Below, in pieces: positions 47,201 through 62,200 of a DNA stretch of 64,000 nucleotides. A program made the translations under genes and the position numbers. Source of the DNA: Mesostigma viride. Its lineage: Eukaryota > Streptophyta > Mesostigmatophyceae > Mesostigmatales > Mesostigmataceae. Under the pieces are notes generated by a model. That model was not told where the DNA came from. It made no database searches and saw only the letters and a program-made list of their open reading frames with translations. Each line of letters opens with the position of its first letter. Positions within the stretch are counted from its first letter, which is position 1. The stretch lies in NCBI GenBank assembly GCA_009746045.1, contig RPFO01000406.1, forward strand, positions 1,204,030 to 1,268,029, given 5' to 3'.

Positions 47201-50200
47201 CCAGGCACACTGCAGTACCTTTGCCAAGGATGCTGGCCAGGACAAAGCATCCCAAGTTGTCGCCCAAGGCAAGTTAGCCACCCTGTGCAGTCGTGATGAC
47301 TTGACATTAGATGCAGAGGCAGTGGTGGCAGCGCCGAGGGCAGCAGCATCATCCGTCACCGCAACAACACCGTTTGCAGCGGCCGCAGCCGCCGACGTCT
47401 TCTCCGCTGGCCTGATCGCCGCAGAGCTGTTTGGAGGTGTGCCCGTGTTGGACGGGGCGACATGTGCCGCGCTGCAGTCTGCGCATGGGATGAAGGGAAG
47501 GGGGAGAAAGGGGAGTGGGGCAGTTGGGGGCCCAGGGGGGCCAGGGGGAGAGGCAACACCGGGAGGTCCATCCGGGCATGCTACCGCAGGTGAGGTGGAT
47601 CCCAAGTTTGGAAGGGGCCAAGGGGACGGGGAATACAGGGGACGACATGTGCTTAGCCAAGGGGATGGGGAGTACTGTAGGCAAGTGGGCAACCAAGGGG
47701 GCATGGAGTTTACACTGGCGACCGTGACTGCATCTGGGACATCCCCGGGTCATGAGTCGGTGCACATGGAGCGGGCCAAGCTGTCAGCCGTCTGCGAGCC
47801 AAGCAGAAGCAGAAGGCTGGTCGTTGGCGATGATGCTGGCGATTGTGGCAGCGCGCTGCCTGCGCCGCTTGAGGCTGCGTGCAATGCGGATGGCTGCCCC
47901 TCAGGGGGGATGCCGAAGGGCGGTCCTGCAAGGAACGCTCCTGGCTGTTTCCCGTTGAATGGGGTTGATTTCCCCATCGCTCTCCTGCTTCAGAACGCTT
48001 CGGGTATCTTTGGTGCTCAAGAGCCCGGTGCTGCCTTGGGTGCTGCCCGACAGAGTATGATAGACGGGCAGGGAGGGACAGCCGAGGGGGGCATGGCCAG
48101 CGAGGACCCTGTCCCTCCGGGTGCCAGTTCTAGAGATGATGATGGGCACGTGTGGCTTACCAGCGACGGACGCGTGCGCCAGCGGGTGGACCTGCACCGT
48201 GGCGCCTGTGGTATGGCAGGGAAGGGGCTGGAAGAGGGGGGAGAGGAGGGGGAGGGTGACATCTCGTGCGGATTTAAGGCAGCTGAAGCAAAGGACGACA
48301 CACATGGCTGTCTTGATGACCTGCTGTCGTCCATGGTGCGGGTGCCTCTTGCGAAGCTAGACCCTCTCCCTGTAGACGTCCGGGCGATGGTGCTGGCAGC
48401 CACGTGCCCAGATTCTGCCAGGTGAGCGGCACACCAGGCAGCCCAGGGTGCATGTCGTAAACAGTATTCCGAAACCTGGTACTTTTCAGGTCAAAAAGGG
48501 GCCTGCCTGTGGCCATGATGCAGAGCATGTGTAGCGCTAGCTGCCCCACCAGGGCGGTGTGCCAACTTCCTTTCTGGCTGGCTGGCCATGGAGACCACTG
48601 CGCTGTTGGAGACACAGACTCTATAGGTTGTGGATCCCGGCTGGAAGTGCGTTGCTATTGCTACGGGACTGGCTGGATGGGAACCAGATAGCAGATACAG
48701 CAGAGGTACAGAGTGAGGGCTATCGCTCCTGCGGCTTGCTGCTTCTATAAATCCGACGCCGCTGCTGCTGCTGTAAATCTCGCCGCTGCGGAAGCTCCTC
48801 TACAGAGCTGCATGACAGCTGGTGCCCAGTGCCCAGAGGGTTCGTCCTCAGTAGAGGTCATGGCAGTACGTGACTGCCTGTTGCTCACCTGGCCCGCTTG
48901 AAATAGTCCTAGTAAGGGACCCGCTCCAGGCCTCTGAAGCAGAGCGGCCTCTTTTGACTGTCATGGAAGGGAGGAGGGGGATGAAATGGGGGTATAGTAC
49001 GTTGAGCTCTTGCATAGTTCACGTCATCGCATGTAAAATCATGTGAACCTTGTGAGCCATAACTCGTTGACTTTTGGTATGGCCTCACCGGTCATTGCCA
49101 AAAGTATGCCGTTCAAGGACAATGAGTATGCATTCCTCATCATGATTTGTATACTATGATATGCATACTACCATATACACTGTACATCGTTATATGTATG
49201 CTTCCATATATACTACTATATATATATTCCCGAATCGCGCTATCTGTTGGGTCCCTTGTCCCTTGCAGGCGCGCGACCATGGCCAAGCTCCAACACAGCT
49301 CCCTCTTCCCGCCCGAAGTGCGGCAAGCGCACGCCCTCCTCTCCGCGCTGCATGCCGTCCCACTCTGCGCGAGGCTGGGGGAGCTACTGCGATGGTTCCG
49401 TGACGGACGACTGCAGGAACTCTCCCATGCGGCACTGGCCTTGTGCGCGCGCACGCTCTGCCGTTGCCTGGTGACGGGTGCCAGAAGCGACGGTTTCTCG
49501 TCCAGTGCGGCGCCGGCATTCCTGGCAGGGAGAGAGGAAGGTGACTCCACTGCTGGTTACAGCACTGCGATGGCAGCGTCGCGTGACGTCGGCAGCGGCG
49601 CCGATTCTCTGCCTCAGGCCACGGGAGCCATCGCAGTTCACCTGGGAAGCAACACCATGGGGGTGCCGGGGCGCACGGCACAGGCCAGCTTGGGGGCAGG
49701 GGCGGGGGCCAGCGGCGGTCTAGACGAAGGAGGGAATGCCAACGGAGGGGTCAGGAAGACAGACGGGCGTGTCAAGGACGGCAAACCCCCACGGCAGCAA
49801 GTGACAGTCGCAAGCCTTGCTGCGTTCCTTGCCGCATCCCTGGGACGACAGCTCACCCTGGAACACCTGGTGCCGGCCCTAGCAACCCTCCTGCAGGTAT
49901 CCTAACGCTCTTCTCCCGCAAACATCTCCACAGCAGAGAGATCGAAAGTAGCCCATCGCATCTGGCTGCTGCTTGCTGTAACAATCTCGCGGTGTTGCTG
50001 GCATCGCGTGCATGGATGGGCGGTATTGACTGCGGGCATGCGTATGGATGGGTCGCGGGAGTGTTCGTGCCATTACAGGACGCATCCAGTGGCTTTGTTT
50101 GCGTGCACATAGAGGTCACCAACGCGGTACAAACGGACGCATCCAGTGGCTTTGTTTGCGTGCAGGGGATGGATCGCTTTGGTGGACCAGGTGGCATGTT

Positions 50201-53200
50201 GTGACCGGACATGCGGTACGATGCCTGCACCTCAGGCATGTGTCTGCTAGCTCTCGATAACTCGGGGCTGAACCCCCACAGCAGGTATCTGAGACCTGAC
50301 GTGCGCGTGCCAGCTGTAGCGTGCCCCACCACGCGCCTGTCTGGTGGAGAAAAATCTGGCAGGGCCAAGCGGACGTATGCAGGGGCTCCCAGGAGGGCCC
50401 AATGGGCCGTGACCGAGGGCTGCCTACGTGCGGCTATGGAAAGGAAGGGTAGAAAGCGTTCGACCTTTGGAGGAACAGAGCCTTTTCTGTTTTTTTTTTT
50501 TTCCTTGAACTGTACTCCCTTGGTGAAAATCCACACCTTGCGGTGGCAAAGCACGACATGCACCTGCGTCCAGATGACCTCCCCCTTATGCTTGTTCCTT
50601 TCTAGTTGTCTATTTGCTGTCTTCCTTTCTTTGTTTTTCCTCCTGCTTTCCTTTCTCGTTGGTTTTCTCCCTTATGGTTCCCCAGTCGGCACCCTCCGTG
50701 GCCCCCGGCATTCCATGCCCCCGCTTGCAAGGTCAACTGCGCGCGACGCTTGGCTTGGATGCCTTTCTGTCCACGTGGCACGACGCTGTGCTCCGCATCG
50801 CGTGCGCCAGCAGTGTGGAGCCGTTGATGCGACAGGCGGTCATCGCTTGCCTGGTGGCGGGTGCTAGAGAGTTGCCTTTACCCGTGACACTGCATCAGGT
50901 GTGTGTGTGTGTGCAGGCGGGCGGGCATGCATGTGTGTATGCGAGTGGGCGGGCGGGCGGGCGGGCGGGCGGGCAGGCAGGCGGGCGGGCGGGCGGGCGG
51001 GCGGGCAGGCGGGCCGGCGGGCGGGCGGGCGGGCGGGCGGGCGGGCGGGCGGGCGGGCGGGCGGGCGGCGGGCGGGCGGGCGGGCGGGCGGGCGGGCGGG
51101 CGGGCGGGCGGGCAGGCGGGCGGGCGGCGGGCGGGCGGGCGGGCGGGCGGGCGGCGGGCGGGCGGGCGGGCGGGCGGGCGGGCGGGCGGGCGGGCGGGCA
51201 TCTAGGCAGTGGTGACGCATGCTGTTGTTGGCTGCTCTTGCTGTTGACCGGTAGCATCCGCCCCTTCAGCCCGCAAGGATTCATTGTTGCACCACCACAA
51301 TACACTGTGTCGCTATTAATTGATCATTCTGATTTGGTTATTGATCCCTTTTTCATCGTGCTCGGCGACATTCCTAAGTCCACATTGTTTCTTCTTATTC
51401 TTGGCTGCTGATGGCCGGCTGCTTGGAAAATCAGACCATCCTTCCGCTGCTGCAACGAATGGGCAACAGCTGTCCAGGTGCCATCGCCGCCGCCATCGCC
51501 GCCATAGGTGAGCCTCCGTTTCCGCTGCGCCTCCACTTGGCGCACCTAGCCCCAATGTGAACGGTAGAAAGCTTTTCCTGCCGTGGTCGCGCTGGTTCGG
51601 GTTCGGGTGTGTGGCAAATGGAAAGAGCACGCCCGATGGCTGTATTGTAAAACAAGCATCCCTACTGTGCGACAAGGGGCTGAATTCAAGCTGAGCTAGA
51701 TGTAGGAGGGTCTTAGATACTCTGATTGCCGACACTTTGTGCCGTTGCTTGCTTCCTGTCTGCACCTGACCGCACCGTGTTTAATGGTTGTGCTTGGGAG
51801 GGAACGGCATAAAGTCCATTGCAATCATGGCACCCTCATGTGGATCCGGTGGCTTGTCTGCCTTATGGCGGTGGCCGTGCAGGGGAGGAGCTGGGTCCGG
51901 AAGCGCTGGAGAGACACGTTCTCCCCTCGCTGTACGACATAATTCTGACCGCCGACAATGAAGGGGCCAGTCAGCGAGCCAGAGGCACAGGAAGCCTTTT
52001 TAGAGATACAGAGAATCTGCGGAAGTCCCCACCGGTAAGCTTTTTTAACCAAGGCGGCTCTCACAACGGATCAATATTATACTGCTACTTTACGGATATA
52101 GTTGCATGTGCGAGTCTTTATTGGGTTCGTGCTCGCTCATCAGTTCTAGCAGCCTTGTGGCCGTGTATGTCATTATATGATAAAAGGTGCCGGCTCCTAT
52201 CAAACGGTGCATCAGAAGTGCGGTTTGTCAGAAGTGGTGTGGGTCATCACAACGGATGTGGGCCATATGAAGAGAGATGCTGGTCATTCCAAGTGGCATG
52301 GGTCGCTACAAGGGATGATAAGCCTTTTTAGAGATACAGAGAATCTGCGGAAGTCCCCACCGGTAAGCTTTTTTAACCAAGGCGGCTCTCACAACGGATC
52401 AATATTATACTGCTACTTTACGGATATAGTTGCATGTGCGAGTCTTTATTGGGTTCGTGCTCGCTCATCAGTTCTAGCAGCCTTGTGGCCGTGTATGTCA
52501 TTATATGATAAAAGGTGCCGGCTCCTATCAAACGGTGCATCAGAAGTGCGGTTTGTCAGAAGTGGTGTGGGTCATCACAACGGATGTGGGCCATATGAAG
52601 AGAGATGCTGGTCATTCCAAGTGGCATGGGTCGCTACAAGGGATGATGGTTGCTATAAGCGATGATGATCGCTATAAGCGATGATGGTCGCTACAAGCGA
52701 TGATGGTCACTATAAGTGATGATAGTCGCTGCAAGCGATGATGGTCGCTGCAAGCGATGATGGTCGCTGCAAGCGATGATGGTCGCTGCAAGCGATGATG
52801 GTCGCTACAAGCGATGATGGTCACTATAAGCGATGATGGTCACTGTAGGTCGTGTGAGACATAATAACTAGTGTAGGGCACCGTTATTGGGGTGGGGCAT
52901 CGCGAGTGCTGTGGGACATCCCCTCACGGAACCAACGCTATTCGAGGCATGGAAGAACGGCCAAGGGATCATCGAGGCATGGAAGAACGGCCAAGTGACC
53001 ATCGGAATAAAAAGGCCTTTTGGTCTCTTTCGCAACCAAGTTTGGCGCTCTAAGTTTAATTATATCTTGATGCTTTACAATGATTGTCTGATGGCTGCTC
53101 CTGCCTACTCCTACCTGCACGTTTGACTTGGATTCTTGCGGCCCATGTGTTGTTGCTGACCCATTCCCTGGTAACAGCGGACCACCAGAGGAACGGATAC

Positions 53201-56200
53201 CTCGCACGCAGACACCGGGGCATCGTCCCCTGGCACCACGCGTGCCGGGGGAAGAGAGGCAGCAGCTGCCCTCTCGCGCGCGTCAAGCACACCATCCACG
53301 TTGGCCACATCGCCCATGTCTTCGACACTCATCCGGGAGGCGTTGGCATCCATCAGCGCGGTCCTGGCCCAGCTCCCTCGCAGCGCGGTGATTCGCCACC
53401 TGCTGCCGTTGGTAAGAACCCCGTTTGCCTGCATCTATGTTTTCCTTGGTTTGTGGGTCCATCAGATTGTGAGCTGAAGTCCGGCATGTCCCCCCTTTGC
53501 CCCGTCCACACAGGTGATCTGCTGGCAAAAAGGTGTGCCTCAGTTTGGCATTTCAAGTGGCCCGCATCCATGCCCAGGTCTTTTGTCTAGGTTCACAGCT
53601 GTTTATTCACGTTACAACTTCGTGGTTTCCTGTTGCGCTGTCCCCACCATATGCGACTCGGGTGGGCGTTTCAAGAACGCCTGGCCCTCACGTGCTTGGG
53701 ATGGCAGAATGATGCACCCTACAAATTCATGACTTGTCTATATAAGGCCTTTTACCCCATTACCACATGATTGCCATGTCACCGGATATCAGACAGTGAA
53801 GGGGTCACTACATTTCTGCAAACGTAGTTGCCATGGACTTGAATGACGCCAAACAGCTTTGTCTCACCTGCCTGTCATCTCATGTGAGGTTCGTAAAGTA
53901 ATGGTGGCGGCTAGCGCTGTTGCCAGCGCCGCGGCTTGTGCCCTTCCTGCGGTCATGCTGACAGCGCTTATGCTGACGCTGGCGACACTATTCTTGCCAC
54001 GCCATCACCCTGTTTGTTTGATGGATCTCCCACAGGATGATGCGCGCCCCAACCTCTACTTGCAGCTGCTGCTAAAGCCACACCCGTCCTTTGGGGTTCT
54101 TCAGGTATTGTGGTGGTGGCAACGGGCTCGAAAAGGTCGGGGTGTGACCATTTTGGAAACAGCAACTGGGGGCATTTATGGCCAGTTCGATCTACAGCCC
54201 ACCGAGCTGGCTTGGTTTGTATTGGCCAGTCATAACGCATGGCTTCAGCATGGGTTATCAACAGCATGCATCTGGCAATGAGCACTCAGGATGTCGTCTC
54301 ATGGTTTCTGTGCCAGCGAGCAATGTGCATAGGCTATGTGTGGCGTATGCTGGACCAGCCGTACTTGTGCGTCCAGGAGTTAACCATGTCAGTCACATCT
54401 ACATAAGGGTTGTATACGGGATGTGGTTATATGTTATATATAATATATTATATATGTGTGATTGTATACGGGTTGTATACGGGATGTGGTAGGTTGTATT
54501 GAAATATGGTAGCTTGAGGTGTGTGTTTTTGTGTGTGTGTGTGTGTGCGTGTGTGTGATATTATTTGTGGATTGGGTATACGCATTTGTCTCGCCCAGCA
54601 TGACTAACTGCGTGTGCTTCGCTCGGCATCCACCCACAGGAGGCGGCCGATGGCCTCCTGCAGGCCTGCCGTTGCGCGGGTCCCGCCTTCACCCGTCAGC
54701 ATATCCTGCCCGTTCTAGACAGCTTCTTCAACACGACGCAAACGGACGCCTACCCCTTCGCAGAGCGGCCCTCGACGTCATTTGCGACCGCGGGGGAGGC
54801 ATCGGATCTGGGCCTTTTGTCCACAAGTGTGGAGGTGAGGCTGCATGCTGGGAAGGTACACATTCCCTGGTTGAATGCCTCAGCTGCAGGATGTGGGTCT
54901 TTCAAGAAAATTGTCATGATTTAGGTGCAAAGGTCCTCACTTCATGTGTATGATGTTATACTACCATTCGGTTACTTGGATATTAGTATATAGTAGGATG
55001 TTCCACCAGCAATATTCGTAATGGCCTCTACTGGCACTGAAACTGCAGTTCTGAGCTTGTCATTGGTAATGGGTTGAATAATTCTATTTTTGGTTCAATC
55101 ATTCTGCTGGAAACTGTGGTCATTTACAGCGCAAGCTTCATGGCCAAGTCTGGACTTCCTGAAACAAAAAACAACTACGAAAGCACGGAACGCCTGCTGG
55201 CAATTCACACGCCAGCATGCCTGGCCAGTGGTACATCCCTGACAATCACCAACTCACTTGCTGTATTCTGCCTGGTTTGTTCCAGGGACACCCGCTTGCT
55301 GCTGTCGCCGGCACCATATCGCCTGCCAGCGATCGAGTGCAGGGATCACTGTCAGTGTTGGACACCGGCCAATGCGATGGGTTCCAACGCCTGGTGTACG
55401 TCACGTCTGCTTGTCCTGTCTGGCTAACGACTTCCCCCTGCGGATGAGTGGGCAGCTTAAACAGCCAGCAGCTGTAGCCAGCCGGCTTTGTGTTTTAAAA
55501 CAATAGGGCCGACATTACTCTATTGTTCTTTCACTTGTTTCAGCGTCAGCTTGAGTTTCTTTTTTCTGGCATCTGTTCAAGGCAAGTGAGGGTGGGCATC
55601 TGCCGCTCTTCCTGTAGGCCATGCACGAGAGTTTTGAAGTTCCTGCTCGTGTGGTCAATATGGGAACAATCTGTATATGCCCAGCAGGTCGGTTAAGCTG
55701 TTGGCTGATGGTCTTATAGTTGATAGTTGGCTGCAGACCAGCCAGAGCTTCCCAGATTATGACATTTAGGCGTACATCATCGCCCTAGGTTACCCTTTTG
55801 CAATTTGAATAGCAAATGGGCAAGGTCGTGGATTATTGCGACTGGTACAACTTTGATTCGGCATTTGCAAATATTCTGAGCTCTTCCGTCCTGTCAACTT
55901 ATTTATTGCTGCTGCCATGTGCGAAGTATCTCAGGGTTTTATTTTGGGGTTGGAATGCCCTACCTTGCATGCTTGTGATGAAGGCCTGAAAATCCCATCC
56001 TCCCCTTGCCACGCCTATTTGCCATGGGCTCACCGCACACCTGTACTTGCCATGGGCTCACCACACACCTGTATTTGCCATGGCCTGGCTACTGCTGGCG
56101 GCAGCCACATCCTCTACCCCGGCATCGCGCGGCAGGTCGGCGTCGAGCCGCTGCGTGCCGGCGTCCGCAACGCTGCGATGGTGGAGCATCTGTTGTTTGC

Positions 56201-59200
56201 CTTCTTCCAGTGGGAGCCGGTGGTGAGGGGAATGGGTCGACGGCTGACCTTATCATTGTTTCATGGGCGGTGGGGTGGGTGTATGTGTGTATTTGTGTGC
56301 ATGGGTGTGTTTGTGTTTGTGTTGATGTCATCCTCCAATACGAGCCAGCAGTGACGGTTCAGGAGCGCACGTTTGTGTGTGTGTGTGTGTGCTTTGGGTG
56401 CGCAAGGTAGGTCATTGGCAGAAATTTGTGCCCAGCTCTGCATTCTTGCATGCGTGCATGTGGTTGTGCATGCCAGTCCAACTGTGCGGGTATATGGTCG
56501 GGGCAAGTGGGTGTGCACGCCCGTCGGGTTGTAAGGAATGTGGAGATGTCGTGAAGAGTGTCGGACCCTCTCTTATCGGACCCTCTCTTATGCTAGGCCC
56601 TAACCCCTATATTTTCTGAGCTATCTGCTCATTTTATAGTTATGTTGGTCGGGCTCAAAGGGGGCCGATCTGCCGCCTGTAGCATAGCTCTACCGTACGT
56701 CACCTACGGCATGTGAGGTGCTTGTGTGACATACGGCTAGAGTGGAAGGGAACTGGCGTTGCGCCGTACTAGTGCCTACTGTCAACCGTGCCCGCCCTTT
56801 TGAGGGGGGCGCGGCGCCTTGATACCATGTGCCCTGTGATGCATGTGCACGCGTACTTAGTGTGGTGTGGTGGACGTAGGGAGGCCTTTTGGCAGCTCCC
56901 CCCGACCCGCCCACCCTCGCTGCTGTATCCGACCTAGGGGGCATGTGCTGGGCCCCAGCATGGTGAACTGGCCTAAGTTGACAATTACTTGTTCGATGAT
57001 TTTGAGGGCGTGGCTAGGCTCCACTATTAAAGCCTGCACACTTGTAATAAACTTGTTTCTCTCTGTAGGAAGGCACTCCAATGGACCGTAGCTTCAGCAC
57101 CGTTGATGTGATTTTCAAGTGACTTTGCCATTTCCTACATCTGCAAACATCCTACATTCTGCTTGCACAATCCTACCCGCTAACCCTCTTTAATCATGCC
57201 TCTGCAATCATACCTCTGCCATTGTGCGCGCGACCGTATCATGTGCCATGTGCCGTACTCATCGTAGCGCATAGTACTGCTTCTAGTGGCCTTTCGTGCC
57301 GCTTACCATGCTGATCATGGGGAACTTGTTCAGGCTGTTTGATGGCTGCATCTCTGAAGGGTGATGTGCAATGTGTGGGCCACACGGTCGTGCTGCGGTG
57401 TCGCCCAATGATGCCCTCTGGCCATCCACCCGCCCACCTACCCACCCGCCCACCCACCCACCCGCCCACCCATCCACCCACCCACCCACCCGCCCACCCA
57501 CCCACCCACCCGCCCACCCGCCCACCCGCCCACCCGCCCACCCACCCACCCACCCACCCACCCACCCACCCGCCCACCCACCCATCCATCCATCCATCCA
57601 TCCATCCATCCATCCATCCATCCATCCATCCATCCATCCATCCATCCGTCCGTCCGTCCGTCCGTCCAATCAGGAAACCTGCACGTGCAACGAGGGGGAC
57701 GACCCAAAGCCCGCCATTGACGGCGCTCTCAGCAGCCCATGCCCTGCCCATGGCCCGCTCGATGACCCCGATGACCTCTCCTCATCGTTGCTGCTGGCAT
57801 CTGCGTCCGCTCACGCCATGGAAGGCCTCCTGCTGAACGGCTCAGGGTGGTCCTTGCCCTCCCTATCGGCTTCGCAGCAGGTAGGCGACGCGCCATGAGT
57901 GTATTGGCGTCATACACGTGTGCACAAGGGTCTTTCAGACGAGTACTCTACCCGTTCAAGGTTGCCATGGCTGCTTCCTGCATGCACGGCGAGAGCCATC
58001 TGGCTTGAAGCCTTTATCATCGGTGCATGGTGGCAAGGTTGAGTGCGTGTGATGGTGGCAAGGTTGAGTGCGTGTGATGGTGGCAAGGTTGAGTGCGTGT
58101 GATGGTGGCAAGGTTGAGTGCGTGTGATGATGGCAAGGTTGAGTGCGTGTGATGATGGCAAGGTTCTGTGCATGCGGCCTGTGCGACGGAAGCAGTCCGA
58201 CATACAGTGCATCGTGCAGGCTGGTACACTGTAGTGCGTGTAGGGTAGGCTGGCATTGCCCATGATGCGCCTAGGCTACTGATGCGTTTGTAATAGTTTA
58301 TGGCTCGTTATTGTGTAAAGCGTACACCCCCCGCTTTTGGTAGTTTTATGAAACATACAGTTGCGAGAAACGTTTCTACCTGAAAACGTTTGAAAAAAAC
58401 AAAGAAATTTTAATAAAGTAAATCCCGGGGCTGTGGACTGAACTAGAGATGAAGAGGCAAACAAACAAAGTAAAATCATTAATTAAATCATGCCGGCCCT
58501 TGGTGGTTATTCTGGGGGAAACAGTAAGCAAACAACATAAAGCCGGGGATCTAACCGTAGGGGATTTTCTATTTAATACCCGACTGCCTTGAAGGGCTGC
58601 AAGACGAAAAAACAAACAAAGAGTACTAACTAAGCAAAGAAAAGCTGGGTCCCCTACTTGACTCCCAGCAAACGATCCAGGGTAATTCAAAATGTACCCT
58701 GGGACGAAATCGTACTTGCATGATAACTACCAACGCGGGCGGTGTAGCCTGGATGGCTGTGCCGCCGCAGGGTTACACACAGTAATCCGTTTTGCTGGTG
58801 TCCGGTGGGAAACAATTGGCGTAATGTCGCTCGTACGAGGAGGGTGTGGCGGACGTTTTCGCTCGTTCATGTGTCTGCCTGCCTGCCCGCATGACTTTTG
58901 TAAACTTGTCGCTGAAACCGCTCCCAAAATCACTTCCTGCCTCCCCCTCTATGGCCCACCCACCTACCTGATCGGCGTGAGACGTGCCTCTCATGTCGAT
59001 CACTTGCAGAGGCATGCACTGAGCCAGGCTCCGCGCCTACCTCGCATCGCCCACCCAGACAAGTCGGCGCCGCAGAGCTCCCGTCACGCACCGCGTGCTG
59101 CCCCCCCCCTGGCTCCTCATGCCTCAGCACCAATCCCCATCGTGGATGTAAGGGCCATGGCCACCCGCGGCAGCTCGGCGGACGGTGTGTTGACATCCGG

Positions 59201-62200
59201 CATGGTGACGCCAGATCAAAGTCTCGATACGAGGGCGGCAGCCAGTGGTCATCAGGATGGGGGCGTTGCAGGCCAACGCCGCACACGCATAGACCATGTG
59301 AACTCGGGAGCACTTGCTGGCAACCGCAGGCTTTCATCTCCCCATGAGGCGCCCACTGTGTTTGACAGCAGGTCACGAATGGAAGCCGGGCCGCAGGCAT
59401 CGCAGCCGACTGGCCCCTCGCATGCACCTCATGCTTCAGCATCCCACTGTACCCAGGTTCCCAGGAACCAAGCGGGCAGATACGAGTTCTTGCCACCGCT
59501 GGCAGAAATCGTCGCCGCAAGCCGGCACGCAACAGCGGGGGCAGATCGCCCCTGGGACCCCCATGGCTTGCAGGGCACGCGAGCGCGCGACAGGTGTCCC
59601 AACGGGATCGTTCTGGTGCCTGGTGATGTCTTCCGCGACACGTCCCCACTACGGACCTCCTCCCTGCTGGCCTCCCTGAGCCAGTCCGTGGGCCCCCTGT
59701 TCCAGCCGTCCTCGTTCCCCAGCGGCGGCGCGGGCGAGGGCGGGTGGATGCAGCACCAGCTGTCCGCCTCTGCCGCGCAGATGCCAGCAGCGCTCAGCAA
59801 CCTGATCAATAAGTTTACAGGGCCGGCTTCCTTTTCAGGCAGTGGTGGCCAGGCCGGTGGGAGGACTCAGCAAGGTGTCGGAAGGCAGCAGAGCGTAACC
59901 GTGGGCCGCACCAAAGTCGGCTTTGAGGTCCCGACGGAGCACAGGAGCAGCCCGCCGGAGGCAACGAGTACGACCCTCGGCGGGGGGGTGTTCCTGGAGG
60001 GGTGGGTGACCAGCTCCAACTCTCCCGACCGGCGCCGCCCTGCGTCGCTCCCGGGTAGCTTGGACAGCCAATTCCCCGTGTTTCAGAGACGGCCATCAGG
60101 GGATGCTCCCACGGCAGCTGCAGGGATGTCGACGGCGGTGGCGGCGATGGTAGCCACCGCGTCCAGTGTGTTACTATCTGGGACATCCAGTGCCAACCAG
60201 GGGCCCAGTGCTATCATGCGTGTCCCTGCAAACCCTCCTGTTGGTGGCAGGGAGGCACTTCGCGTCTCGTGGCCTCCTCCAGGGATCCCCCCAAATGGTG
60301 GCGGCACGATTACCCTGCCGGGTGGCAACACGGGGGATGTCTGGGGTGGGGAGGCCCAGAGCTTGCCATCGACAGGAAGTGGGATGGTAGGCCGGGCTGC
60401 CGCGTTTTTGGGGGGCATCATGCCCCCTCTCCCTGCTTCTGGCGCTTCTGGCGCGATGCCGGCAGCTGAGCCGGTATTGTGCAGGTCAGGGGATGGGTTC
60501 GAGGCGACCAATCGGGAAGCCGAGGGAAGGGAGACGGCGGGTTGGGTGCCGGGGGAGGCTGCGACTGCAACGCCCAGCGTGAGGGCCGACGGTGGTGCAG
60601 ATGACGGTTTTATTCCCAGGGGTGCCGAGGACCTGTCGGCTCCCGTCCGCACCCGCTGGAGGAAGCAAGCGAGGCGCTGGGTGGATGGCGGCGCGTCCAC
60701 GTGGGGCGGCGAGGATGACTCTAGGGACGGTGACCGTGCAGATGGGGCCCTGCCCCTGCCGTGGGTGTTCGAGGCGCGTGAGCTCGCCAGGTGGCGCGCG
60801 CACGGCCGCTTGCTGGCGATGCACGTCCTCTCGTGCCAGGACGAAAGGATTGCCGTTACCGCAGGGTGGGGCTGGGGCGGTCCCAGCAGAAGCGACGGTG
60901 GCAAGGGGACTGTGGGACATGAGGGGCTGCTATCATTGCGGTTGTGGGACTTGGGTGCGGCGGGTGACTCCACAACAGACGCGCCCCTGGCCGAGTGCGA
61001 CTGGGCGACCCTAGTGGCGTCTGCCAGGGACCCAAGCGGGAACGGTGGGCCAAGTTTTGCCTCGAGAGCGTCTGGGACGCTGACACCTGGTGCGGGGCAG
61101 CTGGCGGGATTGCGTATGCTGGCAGCGGATGGCAGCGTGGTGGCTGCGTGTCAGGGCACGCGGCTCGTTCTCTGTAACCCCTACCAACCGTCGCACGGGC
61201 TGCTAGCAAACTACCAAGAGCCCATGTCGGGGAGTGCCGGGTCACAATGGCAGGTGCAGCATGGGAGGCATGATGCGTGGATGGCTGGTTCTGCCAGCTG
61301 GCAACGCGCTGGGGACCCAGGGGCATCCTCGTTGCCATCAGGTAGTTATACAAGTGGGGGCGGGAGCGCATCCGGGTCCTCCACCTACTCGGCGCGCTCA
61401 GAGCATGCCTCCGTGCGGTCCCATGCCAGCCGTGCGAGCCCCGACGCGAACGCGGGTACGGGTGTGCAGCCCCACGAGGATTTCGGTCTATCCGACCCTC
61501 CGGTGTCAGCTACTGATGGGGGCTTGATGTCCGATGAGGAGGATGAGGAAGAGCGGGCTGTGACAGACCCCTGGCAGTGGCCCCAACCAACCACAAGGAA
61601 GGCCAGCTGTGAGAGTCAAAGGGACGCCAGCGTTGGTGCTCATCACCGCAGCAGCAGAGGTGGTAGGCGCGACCCTTTTGTGGCTTTGAAACATGTTACC
61701 AGCAGCGGTGTCGATGGCAGTGGCGGATTGGGCACCCAGGGGTCTATCCCCGCTGGGAGACCCAGTAGGGGTATCCCGATCCCCCCTCAGGGTGGGCGGC
61801 GCGCATGCGCACGGGAGCAGGCAGTGAATCCACAAGAGGCCTCTGGCTTGTGGTCCTCAGCTAGCCGAGGGCGTTCATCGAGCCTCGCGGATGTTAGAGC
61901 AGCCGGAAGTGTGGACAAGGGCGGTGGCCCCCACCGGAGGGGCGGTGGTCTCGGCAGCTACTTGGGTGCGGGCAGCATGGCTAGCTACGGCGGATCAGGG
62001 CATGTGGGTGCATGCCCTGCGAATGTGTGGGTGGGAGGAACTCAGCCGATGGCCGCAGCGTGTACGCCGCTCCCATTGGGTGGCCCCATCCGCTCTCCTG
62101 CCAGCGGCGGTGTGGGTGGACTGGCCAGCCGCGCTGATGGACCCTGCTTCACCTGCATGGAGGTGTGCTCGTCGGGGAACACTCTGGCCCTTGGGAGGTC

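Noticed and set aside
46586-47704. 372-codon minus-strand ORF
   Set aside because: Antisense shadow of the GC-rich WDR81-like exon 46329-48421.
57050-57120. possible small exon (ctgtag|GAAGGCACTCC...)
   Set aside because: It hits a stop after 17 codons with no usable donor, and the flanking exons 56105-56222 and 57674-57880 already join in phase.
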